DNA from: Pseudomonadota bacterium
GTDB taxonomy: Bacteria > Pseudomonadota > Gammaproteobacteria > Burkholderiales > Burkholderiaceae_C
Reading direction: 5' to 3'
Assembly (NCBI GenBank): GCA_029780695.1
Contig: JAKOYD010000130.1
Coordinates: forward strand, 29,071-93,070
Length of the DNA: 64,000 bases
Of the stretch, positions 17,256 through 30,310 are shown in pieces. Under the pieces are notes generated by a model. That model was not told the origin of the DNA, did not search any database, and worked only from the letters and a program-made list of their open reading frames with translations. A program made the position numbers and the translations under genes. Numbering within the stretch: the stretch's first letter is position 1; the number at the start of each line of letters is the position of its first letter.

Positions 17256-18458
17256 CTAGAACCCCGTGCGCGCCGCGCGCGAGGTGAAGAAGATGCCGCT
17301 GGGCGACTTGGCCGGCAGCGTGGCCAGGGTCTGGAACGATTGCGTGTCGATCACCACCACCTTGTGGTCGTCGCGCGCGCTGATCCACACCGCGTCGCCG
17401 CGCGGGGTGAATTCCATGTGCAGCACGGCCTTGCCGGGTTTCAGGCTGTGCACGATCTGCCGCGTTTGCGTGTCGATGACCTGCACCGTGTCGTAATCGG
17501 GCACGGCAAAGTTGACCCACACTTGGCGCCCGTCGGGCCGCGCCATCACGAACACGGGCTGGCCGGCGACGGAAATGCGGCCCACCTCCTTCCACGTGTC
17601 GGTGTCGACCACCAGCACCTCGTGCCGGCCGATGGCGGGCAGGTAGGCGTGCTTGCCGGCGATGGACCAGCCGCGCAGGTGCGGCATCTTGAACACGGGC
17701 AGCGGCTGCTGGCCCTTGCCGTAGCCGGGCAGGATGCGCTCGACCTTCGGTTCACGCGCCCACAGGTCGATCTTGGCCAGGCCGTCTTCGCCAAACAGGC
17801 CGGCGATGTAGGTGCGGCCGTCGGGCGAGATGAGGGCGTCGTACGGCTGCTTGCCGATGTGGGCGAACTTCGTCAAAACCGGCTTCGTCGGATCGGCCAG
17901 GTCAGCGATCCAGATCTGCCCGGCGTCGAACAGCGAGAAGATGAAGCGGTTGCGCGGAATGTCGGCCAGGCCGACCACACGCGAAGCCTTGCCATCGACC
18001 ACGGCAGGGATGTCGGCCAACTGCTTGAGCGTGCGCGCATCGAACACCTTGACGCCGCCCGGCTGGTAGTTCTGCGCCACCACCAGCGTGCCGTCGGTCG
18101 AGATGGCGCCGCCGATCGAGTTGCCTGCTTGCATGACCCGGCCTTCGATCTGGCCGGTGAGTAAGTTGACTTTGGTGAGTGCGCCATCGCGCCCGAACAC
18201 GTAGGCCAAGGCGCCATCGCGCGAGAACACGACGGAGGCGTGCGACAAATCGCCCAGCCCTTCGATGGTGCCCAGCCGTGTGCGCGCCGTGGTATCGAGC
18301 ACACCGATTGAGCCGCTTTCCCGCTCGATCACCAGCCCCAGATCGCCGCTGCCGCGCCCGGGCTCGACCAGCAGCTTCGGCGGGCTGGCGCAGGCGCCGA
18401 GCAGGGCTGCGATGGAAAACAGGGCTGCCAGAACAGCGCGGCGCGGAATCATCGTCAT
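17256..18458 (-). CDS. nirF: NirF, heme d1 biosynthesis protein
   Basis: A 400-residue d1-type propeller protein related to NirS and NirN but without a cytochrome c domain. The N-terminus is a lipoprotein signal (RRAVLAALFSIAALLGAC, lipobox LGAC with Cys23), so it is probably anchored on the periplasmic side of a membrane. NirF is essential for heme d1 formation; its exact step is still debated. The gene overlaps nirC by 4 bases. Repeats of the FSRDGA / IGGAISTDGT kind mark propeller blades. Confidence 0.9.
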   Translation of the reverse strand: MTMIPRRAVLAALFSIAALLGACASPPKLLVEPGRGSGDLGLVIERESGSIGVLDTTARTRLGTIEGLGDLSHASVVFSRDGALAYVFGRDGALTKVNLLTGQIEGRVMQAGNSIGGAISTDGTLVVAQNYQPGGVKVFDARTLKQLADIPAVVDGKASRVVGLADIPRNRFIFSLFDAGQIWIADLADPTKPVLTKFAHIGKQPYDALISPDGRTYIAGLFGEDGLAKIDLWAREPKVERILPGYGKGQQPLPVFKMPHLRGWSIAGKHAYLPAIGRHEVLVVDTDTWKEVGRISVAGQPVFVMARPDGRQVWVNFAVPDYDTVQVIDTQTRQIVHSLKPGKAVLHMEFTPRGDAVWISARDDHKVVVIDTQSFQTLATLPAKSPSGIFFTSRAARTGF

Positions 18459-18826
18459 GGTTGTGCCTTCTTGCCCGCCTCAAGCGGCAAACCGGCTTGC
18501 AGTTGGTGGGCGATCCAGGTGGCGTCGGCCTCGGACAGCATGCTTTTCCAGCCGGGCATCGCGGTGCCGGGGCGACCCTGGTAGATGACGGCGATCAGGT
18601 TGTCCACCGGAATCTCGACCATGCGGTCGCGCGTGAGTGCCGGGCCCAGGCCGCCAGTGAGCTGGATGCCGTGGCACGAGCCGCAGTCCTGCCGCACCAT
18701 GCGCACCAGCTGCGTCTGGCGCGCACCATCGATCATCGGCACAGCGCCGGTTTGCAAGTCTTTTGCGTGTCCAGCGCTTGCCCATAAAGCGCAAGCAGCT
18801 ATCAAAAACAAAGCAGGGCGAAACAT
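18455..18826 (-). CDS. nirC: NirC, small periplasmic cytochrome c
   Basis: A 123-residue monoheme c-type cytochrome (CGSCHG at about residues 48-53, Met ligand probably in TAMPGW). NirC donates electrons to NirS or serves in d1 maturation. The ATG at 18826 gives a clean signal peptide, MFRPALFLIAACALWASAGH, then AKD. Remarkably the hydrophobic core of this peptide is read from an R4 repeat (18771-18814). The gene lies between nirS and nirF in the classical order, with repeat DNA separating it from nirS. Confidence 0.85.
   Translation of the reverse strand: MFRPALFLIAACALWASAGHAKDLQTGAVPMIDGARQTQLVRMVRQDCGSCHGIQLTGGLGPALTRDRMVEIPVDNLIAVIYQGRPGTAMPGWKSMLSEADATWIAHQLQAGLPLEAGKKAQP
18771..18814. 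repeat. R4 repeat copy coding for the NirC signal peptide
   Basis: The plus strand reads CCAGCGCTTGCCCATAAAGC, GCAAGCAGCTATCAAAAACA, AAGC, among the most complete copies of the family. On the minus strand it encodes ALFLIAACALWASAG of NirC. Confidence 0.75.
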
Positions 18827-18877
18827 CGGGTGAGCCAGGGGCTGAGGTGAGGGCAGCGGCATGTTGGTCGCCGCTGG

Positions 18878-19068
18878 CCCTCACCCCAACCCCCCGCCTT
18901 CGCGGGGGCAAGCTCTCTCCCAGCAGGAGAGGGAGAAAAATCGGGCTGCGCAGCAAGCCCGAGATGGGCCGCGGAGCAGGCCGCGCCGGAACGCCGTGGC
19001 CGGGGTCTCCCCGGCCACCAGCGTTGTCCCCCTCAGGGGGAAGGCGCGCCAGCGCCACAGGGGGGGCG
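18878..19068. repeat. R2/R3 composite palindromic repeat between nirS and nirC
   Basis: Nearly 190 bases of nested hairpins: CCCCGCCTTCGCGGGG, CTCTCCCAGCAGGAGAG, GGGCTGCGCAGCAAGCCC, GGCCGCGGAGCAGGCC, GGCCGGGGTCTCCCCGGCC, and CCCCCTCAGGGGG. It begins within 60 bases of the nirC start and ends directly at the nirS stop, so it lies in the nirS-nirC mRNA and may uncouple the two genes. Confidence 0.7.
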
Positions 19069-21161
<2,093 letters not shown>

Positions 21162-21365
21162 TTAATTGCGCAGGACGACCGGCTCCGCTGGCGTGACCCC
21201 ATTCGGCGGCGCCAGAACCTCGAGCGCGGCCTGGACTTCGGCCGCCGACACCGGCGTGACGTGCCGGTGCCCGACCACGACCGAGAAGGCCAGCACGACA
21301 GCCGCGGCAATGGCGGCGGCGGCGGCCAAGTGGCGGATGTGGATGCTGGCGTGCGTCGGGTTCAT
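21162..21365 (-). CDS. Small single-helix membrane protein, unknown
   Basis: A 67-residue frame, not recognised. Residues 13-32 form a strongly hydrophobic Ala/Val/Leu helix after a short His-rich start, then a soluble tail SAAEVQAALEVLAPPNGVTP. This looks like a membrane-anchored or secreted small protein. It is on the same strand as nirS and lies between nirS and the Lrp regulator gene. Codon use fits the region, but there is no homology that I can name, so it may not be a gene. Confidence 0.4.
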   Translation of the reverse strand: MNPTHASIHIRHLAAAAAIAAAVVLAFSVVVGHRHVTPVSAAEVQAALEVLAPPNGVTPAEPVVLRN

Positions 21366-21495
21366 GGCGGCCTCGCTGCGATGCGGTTGGGTCGGCTTTG
21401 GGGTTGGGGTAAACGGATCGTCGCCCGCCTGCGCCGCCGCGTCTGTCGGATAAAGCCGCAGTTGGCGTGGGCCGTCGCCGCGTCAGCCCGCCTCC

Positions 21496-22029
21496 TCAAG
21501 CCGCTGCGCCGCGGCGCCGGACGGGCGCGCCGCGCGCCGGAGTGGCCGCGTGCGCGGCAACCACCGGCAGGCGCACGTCGGCCTTCACCTCTTTCAGCAC
21601 GATGGACGAGCGCACGTGCGTCACGCCCGGCAGCTTGAACAGCTGGTTGTGTAGAAAACGCTCGTATTCGGCAATGCCCGGCACCAGCACGGTGAGGATG
21701 TAGTCGGACTGCCCGGTGGTCGAAAGGCAGCGCACGATGGGCGGCGTGGCCTGCACGGCGCGTTCGAACGCCTGCACCACGTCTTCGCTGTGCTGGCTCA
21801 GGTTGATTTCGGCCACCACCAGCAGGTTCAGGCCCACGCGCGTGCGGTCCACCAGCGCGCTGTAGCCGGTGATGACGCCAGCCGCCTCCATGTCCTTGAT
21901 GCGCTTCCAGCACGGCGTGCTGGACAGGCCCACGCGCTCGGCGATCTGCTGCACGGTCTGCCGCGCGTCGCGCTGCAGCTCGCGCAAAATGGCCAGGTTG
22001 TACGAATCAAGAATGAAATTCTCTTTCAT
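21496..22029 (-). CDS. Lrp/AsnC-family transcriptional regulator
   Basis: A 177-residue regulator with an N-terminal helix-turn-helix (LDSYNLAILRELQRDARQTV, STPCWKRIKDMEAAGVI) and a C-terminal RAM ligand-binding domain. The last 20 residues (ATPARGAPVRRRGAAA) are a basic tail not usual for Lrp. It is transcribed divergently from the indolepyruvate oxidoreductase gene with about 130 bases between them, a frequent pairing. It probably controls that gene in response to an amino acid or its keto acid. The intergenic AT-rich stretch 22030-22080 is the likely operator. Confidence 0.85.
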   Translation of the reverse strand: MKENFILDSYNLAILRELQRDARQTVQQIAERVGLSSTPCWKRIKDMEAAGVITGYSALVDRTRVGLNLLVVAEINLSQHSEDVVQAFERAVQATPPIVRCLSTTGQSDYILTVLVPGIAEYERFLHNQLFKLPGVTHVRSSIVLKEVKADVRLPVVAAHAATPARGAPVRRRGAAA

Positions 22030-22160
22030 GGGTGATTGGCAGAATAATTTGCTCGAATGGTGGCATAAGCAAGGTCAACTGAGAACCCCCTTCTGGCCGC
22101 CACGGCCTACAGTGACGGCTTGACCGGCGCGCCCGCCAGCGCTGGCAAGGAGACATGTGC

Positions 22161-25100
22161 ATGAACACCACCGCCGCATCCCCGGCCGCCCCCGCATTGG
22201 CCGACGCAAGCCCGCTGCAGCGCCCCGACTACCGTCTGGCCGACAACCTGTGGGCGCGCTCGGGCCAGGTCTTCATGACCGGCACGCAGGCGCTGGTGCG
22301 TCTGCCGCTGATGCAGCGCTGGCGCGACCAGGCGGCGGGACTCGAATCGCGTGGCTTCGTGAGCGGCTACCGCGGCTCTCCGCTGGGCATGGTGGATCAG
22401 CAGATCTGGAAGGCGGGCCCGAAGTGGAAAGAGGCGGGCCTGGAGTTCGTGCCCGCCATCAACGAGGAACTGGCCGCCACCCAGGTGCTGGGCACGCAGC
22501 GGGTGGAAACCGACCCGCAGAAAACCTGCGACGCCGTGTTCGCCCTGTGGTACGGCAAGGGTCCGGGCGTGGACCGCGCGGGCGACGCGCTCAAGCACGG
22601 CAACGCCTATGGATCGTCACCCCACGGCGGTGTGCTGGTGGTGGCGGGCGACGACCACGGGTGCGTGTCGTCCAGCATGCCGCACCAGAGCGACCAGCTG
22701 TTTCAGGCCTATCACATGCCCGTGGTGGCGCCCGCCACGGTGGCCGAGCACCTGGAGTTCGGTCTGTACGGCTGGCAGCTGTCGCGCTTTTCGGGCAACT
22801 GGGTCGGGCTGACCTCGCTGTCGGAAGTGGTGGAATGCGGCGCCACGGTCGACCTGGACGCCATCAACGCCCGCGTGGCGGCGTGGAAGCGCAACGACGC
22901 TGTGAGCGCGCTGACGCGCCACCTGCCGCCCGCGCAAGGCCTGCACTACCGCTGGCCCGATTTCCCGTCGCTACAGATTGAGGAGCGCCTGGCGCACAAA
23001 CTGCAAGCGGTGGCGGCGTTTTCGTCCATCAACAGCATTGACCGCCACGTCATCGAATCGCCCCACGCCACGGTGGGGATCGTCACCTGCGGCAAGGCGC
23101 ATTACGACCTGATGGAAGTGCTGCGGCGGATGGACATCACGCCGGCGATGCTGGCCGACGCGGGCGTGCGGCTGTACAAGATCGGCCTGTCCTTTCCCAT
23201 CGAGACCACGCGCGCGCTGGCGTTTGCGCAGGGCCTCTCTGAAATCCTGGTCGTCGAAGAAAAAGGCCCGGTGGTCGAAACGCAGCTGCGCGAGCTGTTC
23301 TACAACGCGCCGGGCGGCCTGCGCCCCACCATCGTGGGCAAGAAGGATGCGCAGGGCGCGCCGCTGGTCAGCGGCCTGGGCGAATTGCGCCCCTCGCGCT
23401 TGATTGAGCTGACGGCCGACTGGCTGATCCGCCACTTCCCCACGCGCTTTGCCGACCGGCGTGCGCTGGTGCGCGACTTCACGCTGCCCGATTTGCTGAG
23501 CAACGGTTCAGACAGCGTCAAGCGCATGCCGTACTTCTGCGCCGGCTGCCCGCACAACACCTCGACCAAGGTGCCCGAAGGCTCCACGGCGCGCGCTGGC
23601 ATTGGCTGCCACTTCATGGCCAACTGGATGGACCGCGACACGGCCGGGCTGATCCAGATGGGCGGCGAGGGCGTCGATTGGGTTTCACACTCGCGCTTTA
23701 CCCAGGTGCCGCACGTGTTCCAGAACCTGGGCGACGGCACGTATTACCACTCAGGCTACCTCGCCATCCGCCAGGCGGTGGCGGCCAAGGCGCGCATCAC
23801 CTACAAGATCCTGTTCAACGACGCCGTGGCCATGACGGGCGGGCAGCCGGTGGATGGCGTGATCAGCGTTGACGCCATTGCGCGCCAGGTCGAAAGCGAG
23901 GGCGTGAAGCAGGTGGTGGTGCTGTCGGACGACATTGGCAAGTACGACGGCATTAAAGGAAAGTTTCCCGCCGACACGCGCTTCTTCGACCGCGCTGAAC
24001 TGGACCGCGTGCAGCGCGAGCTGCGCGAAGTCGATGGCGTGACGGTGCTGATCTACGAGCAGACCTGCGCCGCCGAAAAGCGCCGCCGACGCAAGAAGGG
24101 CGAGATGGCCGACCCCGACAAGCGCCTGTTCATCCACGAAGCCGTGTGCGAAGGCTGCGGCGATTGCAGCGTGCAGAGCAACTGCGTGGCCGTGCTGCCG
24201 CACGAAACACCGCTGGGCCGCAAGCGCAAGATCGACCAGACGGCCTGCAACAAGGACTATTCGTGCGCCAAGGGCTTTTGCCCCAGCTTTGTCGGCGTGA
24301 GCGGTGGCAAGCTGCGCAAGAAAGCCGGCGCGCTGGCGGGGCAGGGCCAGGACGCGTTCAGCCGCCTTGTCAACGCGCTGCCGGCGCCCGCGCCGCACAC
24401 GTGGACCGGCCCGTACGACCTGCTGGTGACGGGCGTGGGCGGCACCGGCGTGGTGACCGTGGGCGCGGTGATCGCCATGGCCGCCCACCTGGAAGGCAAG
24501 AGCGCCAGCGTGCTCGACTTCATGGGCTTTGCGCAGAAGGGTGGGGCGGTGATGAGCTTCGTGCGCCTGGCCGACCGGCCCGAGCGGCTGAACCAGGTGC
24601 GCATCGACACCCAGCAGGCCGACGCCGTGCTGGCCTGCGACACCGTGGTGGCGGCGCAGCCCGAACCGCTGGCCGCCGTGCGGCACGGCCGCACGCGCAT
24701 CCTGGCCAACGTGTACGAAACGCCGGTGGCCGAATCGCTGAAAAACCCCGACGCCGACCTGAAAACCGAGCTGCTGCTGGCCAAGCTGCGCTTTGCCGCC
24801 GGCGACGACCGTGTCGAAACCTTTGACGCGCAGCGCCTGGCCGAAGACTTTCTGGGCGACACGGTCACGGCCAACGTGCTGGCCATGGGCTACGCGTGGC
24901 AGCGCGGGCTGGTGCCCATCAGCCTGGCGGCCATGCAACGCGCGATCGAGCTCAACGGCGTGGCCGTGCCGGCCAACCTGGCCGCTTTTTCGCTTGGCCG
25001 CCTGGCGGCGCACGACCCGGGCGCGTGCGCGGCGCTGCTGGGCGATTCGGTGCGGCCCCTGCCGGCGCAGGGCGAATCGCTGGACGAGCTGCTGGCCCAC

Positions 25101-25799
25101 GGCATGAGCCACCTCACCGCATACCAGAACGCCGCCTGGGCCGAGCGCTATGCGCAGTTGGTGCGCGAGGCCCACGCGCGCGAGCAGACCGTGGCACCCG
25201 GTAGCGACACGTTCGCCCGCGCCGTGGCACGCAGCCTGCTCAAGCTGATGAGCTACAAGGACGAATACGAGGTGGCACGGCTGTACAGCGCCCCGACGTT
25301 CCGCGAAACGCTGGCGCAGCAGTTCGAGGGCGATCTGCGTTTGAGCTTTTACATGGCGCCGCCGCTGCTCGTCCACGGGCAAGGCGGCGAGCCGCCGCGC
25401 AAGATCGAGCTGGGCGGCTGGATGCTGCCAGCCCTGCGCTGGCTGGCCAAGGGCAAGGCGCTACGCGGGGGCGTGTTCGACATCTTCGGCAAGACCGAAG
25501 AGCGCCGCATGGAGCGCGAGCTCATCACCCGCTACGAAGCCCGCGTGCGTGAACTGCTGCCGCTGCTGACGGCCGACAAACTGAAGCTGGCCACCGATAT
25601 CGCCGCCGTGCCGCTGACGATGCGCGGCTTCGGCCACGTCAAGCACGCCAACGTTCTGCTGGCCCGCGTGCGCGAGGCCGAGCTGCTGCACCGCTTTGAC
25701 GCCGTGCGCTACCCGGCGCCGCCGCGTGAGCCGCGCGCCGGGCAGATCAAGGGCATCGCCATCACGGCCGAAAAGAAATTGCCGGTTGCTACCGAATAG
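22161..25799 (+). CDS. Indolepyruvate ferredoxin oxidoreductase, fused alpha/beta
   Basis: A 1212-residue thiamine-diphosphate enzyme that oxidatively decarboxylates aryl- or branched 2-oxo acids to acyl-CoA, passing electrons to ferredoxin. The N-terminal half carries the transketolase-like domains (GFVSGYRGSPLGMVDQQIWK; FCAGCPHNTSTKVPEGS). A 4Fe-4S region follows at about 660-710 (CEGCGDCSVQSNC and NKDYSCAKGFCP). Then comes the gamma-type domain (GVGGTGVVTVGAVIAMAAHL). AAGGAG precedes both ATG 22155 and ATG 22161; the latter has the better spacing. The stop codon TAG (25797-25799) lies in an R4 repeat (25788-25831). It is probably used for aromatic amino acid or phenylacetate-type catabolism. 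Confidence 0.9.
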   Translation: MNTTAASPAAPALADASPLQRPDYRLADNLWARSGQVFMTGTQALVRLPLMQRWRDQAAGLESRGFVSGYRGSPLGMVDQQIWKAGPKWKEAGLEFVPAINEELAATQVLGTQRVETDPQKTCDAVFALWYGKGPGVDRAGDALKHGNAYGSSPHGGVLVVAGDDHGCVSSSMPHQSDQLFQAYHMPVVAPATVAEHLEFGLYGWQLSRFSGNWVGLTSLSEVVECGATVDLDAINARVAAWKRNDAVSALTRHLPPAQGLHYRWPDFPSLQIEERLAHKLQAVAAFSSINSIDRHVIESPHATVGIVTCGKAHYDLMEVLRRMDITPAMLADAGVRLYKIGLSFPIETTRALAFAQGLSEILVVEEKGPVVETQLRELFYNAPGGLRPTIVGKKDAQGAPLVSGLGELRPSRLIELTADWLIRHFPTRFADRRALVRDFTLPDLLSNGSDSVKRMPYFCAGCPHNTSTKVPEGSTARAGIGCHFMANWMDRDTAGLIQMGGEGVDWVSHSRFTQVPHVFQNLGDGTYYHSGYLAIRQAVAAKARITYKILFNDAVAMTGGQPVDGVISVDAIARQVESEGVKQVVVLSDDIGKYDGIKGKFPADTRFFDRAELDRVQRELREVDGVTVLIYEQTCAAEKRRRRKKGEMADPDKRLFIHEAVCEGCGDCSVQSNCVAVLPHETPLGRKRKIDQTACNKDYSCAKGFCPSFVGVSGGKLRKKAGALAGQGQDAFSRLVNALPAPAPHTWTGPYDLLVTGVGGTGVVTVGAVIAMAAHLEGKSASVLDFMGFAQKGGAVMSFVRLADRPERLNQVRIDTQQADAVLACDTVVAAQPEPLAAVRHGRTRILANVYETPVAESLKNPDADLKTELLLAKLRFAAGDDRVETFDAQRLAEDFLGDTVTANVLAMGYAWQRGLVPISLAAMQRAIELNGVAVPANLAAFSLGRLAAHDPGACAALLGDSVRPLPAQGESLDELLAHGMSHLTAYQNAAWAERYAQLVREAHAREQTVAPGSDTFARAVARSLLKLMSYKDEYEVARLYSAPTFRETLAQQFEGDLRLSFYMAPPLLVHGQGGEPPRKIELGGWMLPALRWLAKGKALRGGVFDIFGKTEERRMERELITRYEARVRELLPLLTADKLKLATDIAAVPLTMRGFGHVKHANVLLARVREAELLHRFDAVRYPAPPREPRAGQIKGIAITAEKKLPVATE

Positions 25800-25831
25800 A
25801 TAGCGTGCTGCGCTTTCCCAGTAAGCGCTGG
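25788..25831. repeat. R4 repeat copy carrying the iorAB stop codon
   Basis: The reverse strand reads CCAGCGCTTACTGGGAAAGC, GCAGCACGCTATCTATTCGG, TAGC. It supplies the last codons (ATE) and the TAG of the upstream gene, then continues into the gap before sugE. Confidence 0.65.
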
Positions 25832-25857
25832 CGGCATATTTTTTGCAAACCGGCGCC

Positions 25858-26175
25858 TCAGGCGCTGGTCAGCTTCAGCCCCAGGATACCCGCCACGATC
25901 AGCCCCACGCACACCAGCCGCGCCGCGCTGGCCGGGTCGCCAAACAGAACGATACCCAGCACTACCGTGCCCACCGCGCCAATGCCCGTCCACACGGCAT
26001 AGGCCGTGCCCACGGGCAAATCGCGCATCGCCAGGCCCAGCAAGGCCACGCTTACCGCCATTGCCGCCACGGTACCCACTGTCGGCCACAGCCGCGTGAA
26101 ACCATGCGTGTACTTCAGGCCAATCGCCCAGGCGACCTCGAACAGGCCGGCGATGAAGAGGATGATCCAGGACAT
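25858..26175 (-). CDS. sugE: SugE/Gdx-type small multidrug resistance exporter
   Basis: A 105-residue protein with four membrane helices, the size of the SMR family. Glu13 in [15 protein letters not shown] is the essential membrane glutamate, and the [12 protein letters not shown] start places it in the SugE/Gdx branch, which exports guanidinium rather than broad drugs. [16 protein letters not shown] is the conserved middle segment. It works as an inner-membrane dimer using the proton gradient. A convincing guanidine riboswitch was not found upstream. Confidence 0.88.
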   Translation of the reverse strand: MSWIILFIAGLFEVAWAIGLKYTHGFTRLWPTVGTVAAMAVSVALLGLAMRDLPVGTAYAVWTGIGAVGTVVLGIVLFGDPASAARLVCVGLIVAGILGLKLTSA

Positions 26176-26299
26176 GGGGTCATTATTCTGAAGGTCAGCG
26201 GGGTCGTTCCCAGCGTGTGAAGGCGGGCTGCATTCTGATGAGGCCCAAGTGAAAAAAGCCGGGCGACGTGTTGTTCATCAACGTCGCCGAGCACTTCGG

Positions 26300-27517
26300 T
26301 CACCCCCCAATCGCCGGCCACCGCCTGCGCAGCCACAGCCACGACACCAGTCCCACCACCATGAAAGCGCTGGACATCAGCGCCAGGCCCATGGCCGAGT
26401 GCATGACTAGGGGGGCCACGGCGCCGGCGACGATGCCGTTGGCGGTGGAGCCGACGACCGCTTGCAGCGACGAGGCCATGCCGCGCCGCTCGGGGTGCAA
26501 ATCGAGCACCAGCAGCGTGACGACGGGCACCATCAGCGCCCAGCCAAACGCAAACACGGCAATGGGCCAGAGCGACCACCAGGGGCTGGGCGCCAGCCAC
26601 CAGTTGGCGGCGATGTTGACGGCCGACACGCCCAGCATGATGCGAAAGCCCTGCAGGATCTGGTTTTTGGGCCGCACCTGGCCGGCCATGCGGCCCGACA
26701 GCCACGAGCCGGTCATGATGCCCGCGATGCTGAGGATGAAGAACCAGAAGAATTGGGTGGGCCGCAGATGCAGGATGTCGCCCAGGAAGGCGGGTGCCGA
26801 CAGCACGTAGAGAAACAGGCCGTTGAACGGCACGCCGGAGGCCAGCGCCAGCAGAAGAAAGCGCGGGTCGCTCAGCAGCTGGCCGTAGCCGCTCATCAGA
26901 TGGCGCACCTGGAACGGCTGGCGGTCCTGCAGGTGCAGCGTTTCGGGCAGCAGGCGCAGGTTGATCGTCCACAGCACCACGCCCACGCCGACCAGGAACC
27001 AGAACACCGCGTTCCATCCCAGGTATTCCGACAGCACGCCGCCGACGACGGGCGCCAGCGCTGGCGCCACGCCGAAAAAGATGGTGATCTGGCTCATCAC
27101 CTTCTGTGCTTCCGATGGCGCGAACATGTCGCGCACCACGGCGCGCGACACCACCACGCCAGCCCCGCACGACAAGCCCTGCAGCGCGCGGAAGAAGATG
27201 AGCTGCCCCACGCTCTGCGACAGCGCGCAACCCACCGAAGCCAGCGTGAACAGCGCCAGTCCCCACAGGATGACGGGCCGGCGGCCAAAGCTGTCGGACA
27301 GCGCGCCATGAAACAGGTTCATGAAGGCAAAGCCGAACAGATACGCCGACAGCGTCTGCTGCATCTGCACCGGCGTGGCCTGCAGCGACTGCGAGATGGC
27401 CGAAAACGCCGGGATGTAGGTGTCGATGGAGAACGGGCCGAGCATGCCCAGCACGGCCAGCAAGACGGCGAGCGTCCAGCGCGGGCCTTTCCACAGGCGT
27501 GCGGCGTCGGGGTTCAT
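26300..27517 (-). CDS. Bcr/CflA-type MFS multidrug exporter
   Basis: A 405-residue major facilitator with about twelve membrane helices. GPFSIDTYIPAFSAI in the first helix and SDSFGRRPVILWG between helices 2 and 3 are typical of the Bcr/CflA drug:proton antiporter group. SCGAGVVVSRAVVRDMF is the conserved helix 4-5 segment. The ATG at 27517 is chosen over a TTG two codons earlier. It ends about 125 bases before the sugE start on the same strand, so the two exporters may share a transcript. Confidence 0.87.
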   Translation of the reverse strand: MNPDAARLWKGPRWTLAVLLAVLGMLGPFSIDTYIPAFSAISQSLQATPVQMQQTLSAYLFGFAFMNLFHGALSDSFGRRPVILWGLALFTLASVGCALSQSVGQLIFFRALQGLSCGAGVVVSRAVVRDMFAPSEAQKVMSQITIFFGVAPALAPVVGGVLSEYLGWNAVFWFLVGVGVVLWTINLRLLPETLHLQDRQPFQVRHLMSGYGQLLSDPRFLLLALASGVPFNGLFLYVLSAPAFLGDILHLRPTQFFWFFILSIAGIMTGSWLSGRMAGQVRPKNQILQGFRIMLGVSAVNIAANWWLAPSPWWSLWPIAVFAFGWALMVPVVTLLVLDLHPERRGMASSLQAVVGSTANGIVAGAVAPLVMHSAMGLALMSSAFMVVGLVSWLWLRRRWPAIGG

Positions 27518-27616
27518 GGACAAACAGTTGCTACAAAAAAAAGCTGGTGGCGCGCAGTCGGCGCCGACCAGCCGGGGTTTTCAGGTAAACGTCCGCCAGA
27601 CGGGGATCGATCAGCC

Positions 27617-27688
27617 CAACCGTTCGCACTGCGCTTGTCGAAGTGCCTTCCTTGATCCAGGCTTCGACAGGCTCAGCCCGAACGGTTG
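27617..27688. repeat. R5 inverted repeat (CTTCGACAGGCTCAGCCCGAAC type) after rpoD
   Basis: Arms 27617-27643 and 27662-27688 match as inverted repeats at 23 of 27 positions. The motif CTTCGACAGGCTCAGCCCGA is, from general knowledge, a repeat common in proteobacterial gaps. It lies just downstream of the rpoD stop and may end the rpoD transcript. Confidence 0.6.
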
Positions 27689-27713
27689 CGTGGGTTCGGG
27701 CCTCGCCGATTGA

Positions 27714-29975
<2,262 letters not shown>

Positions 29976-30310
29976 CAATACACCTCAGGGCTGGTGAGCA
30001 GCCACGCGCGCGCCCAATAAGCGCGCGCACGGCGACTCGTGACAACAAATCGAGAAACGGGACTCTTCAACAACGAACGCCCCGGCGGCAGGGCCGACGG
30101 CGCCGCAGGCAAGATGGGTGGGCGAACATTTGGGGTGCAGTCCTTGCGGTGGATGGCCGCCCCTGACGAGGGGCATCGCGCTTGACGCTGGCGCGGGCCT
30201 GATCCGGAGGTGCTGCTGTCGCTCTTGCCGGGGTAAGCGTTTAATTATAGCACCCAAGGCGTGTTTTCAAGGGGAGTTGGCCGCACCGGTGTCGGTGCGG
30301 CGTGGGCTAT
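29976..30310. other. dnaG-rpoD intergenic leader
   Basis: 335 bases without a supported gene. It contains a sigma-70-like promoter just after dnaG, then about 260 bases of GC-rich leader before rpoD. Short open frames across it have no recognisable family. No riboswitch class or long terminator hairpin was identified. Confidence 0.5.
30244..30270 (-). promoter_or_regulatory. Sigma-70-type promoter for rpoD
   Basis: On the minus strand TTGAAA (30265-30270) and a perfect TATAAT (30244-30249) are separated by 15 bases, shorter than the usual 17. The sequence GCTATAATTAAAC stands out as AT-rich in this GC-rich region. Confidence 0.6.

Noticed and set aside
26176..26260. Guanidine-II (mini-ykkC) riboswitch upstream of sugE
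   Set aside because: Only one hairpin-like GGGAACGACCC is present; an A-C mismatch closes the loop and no second ACGR hairpin was found.
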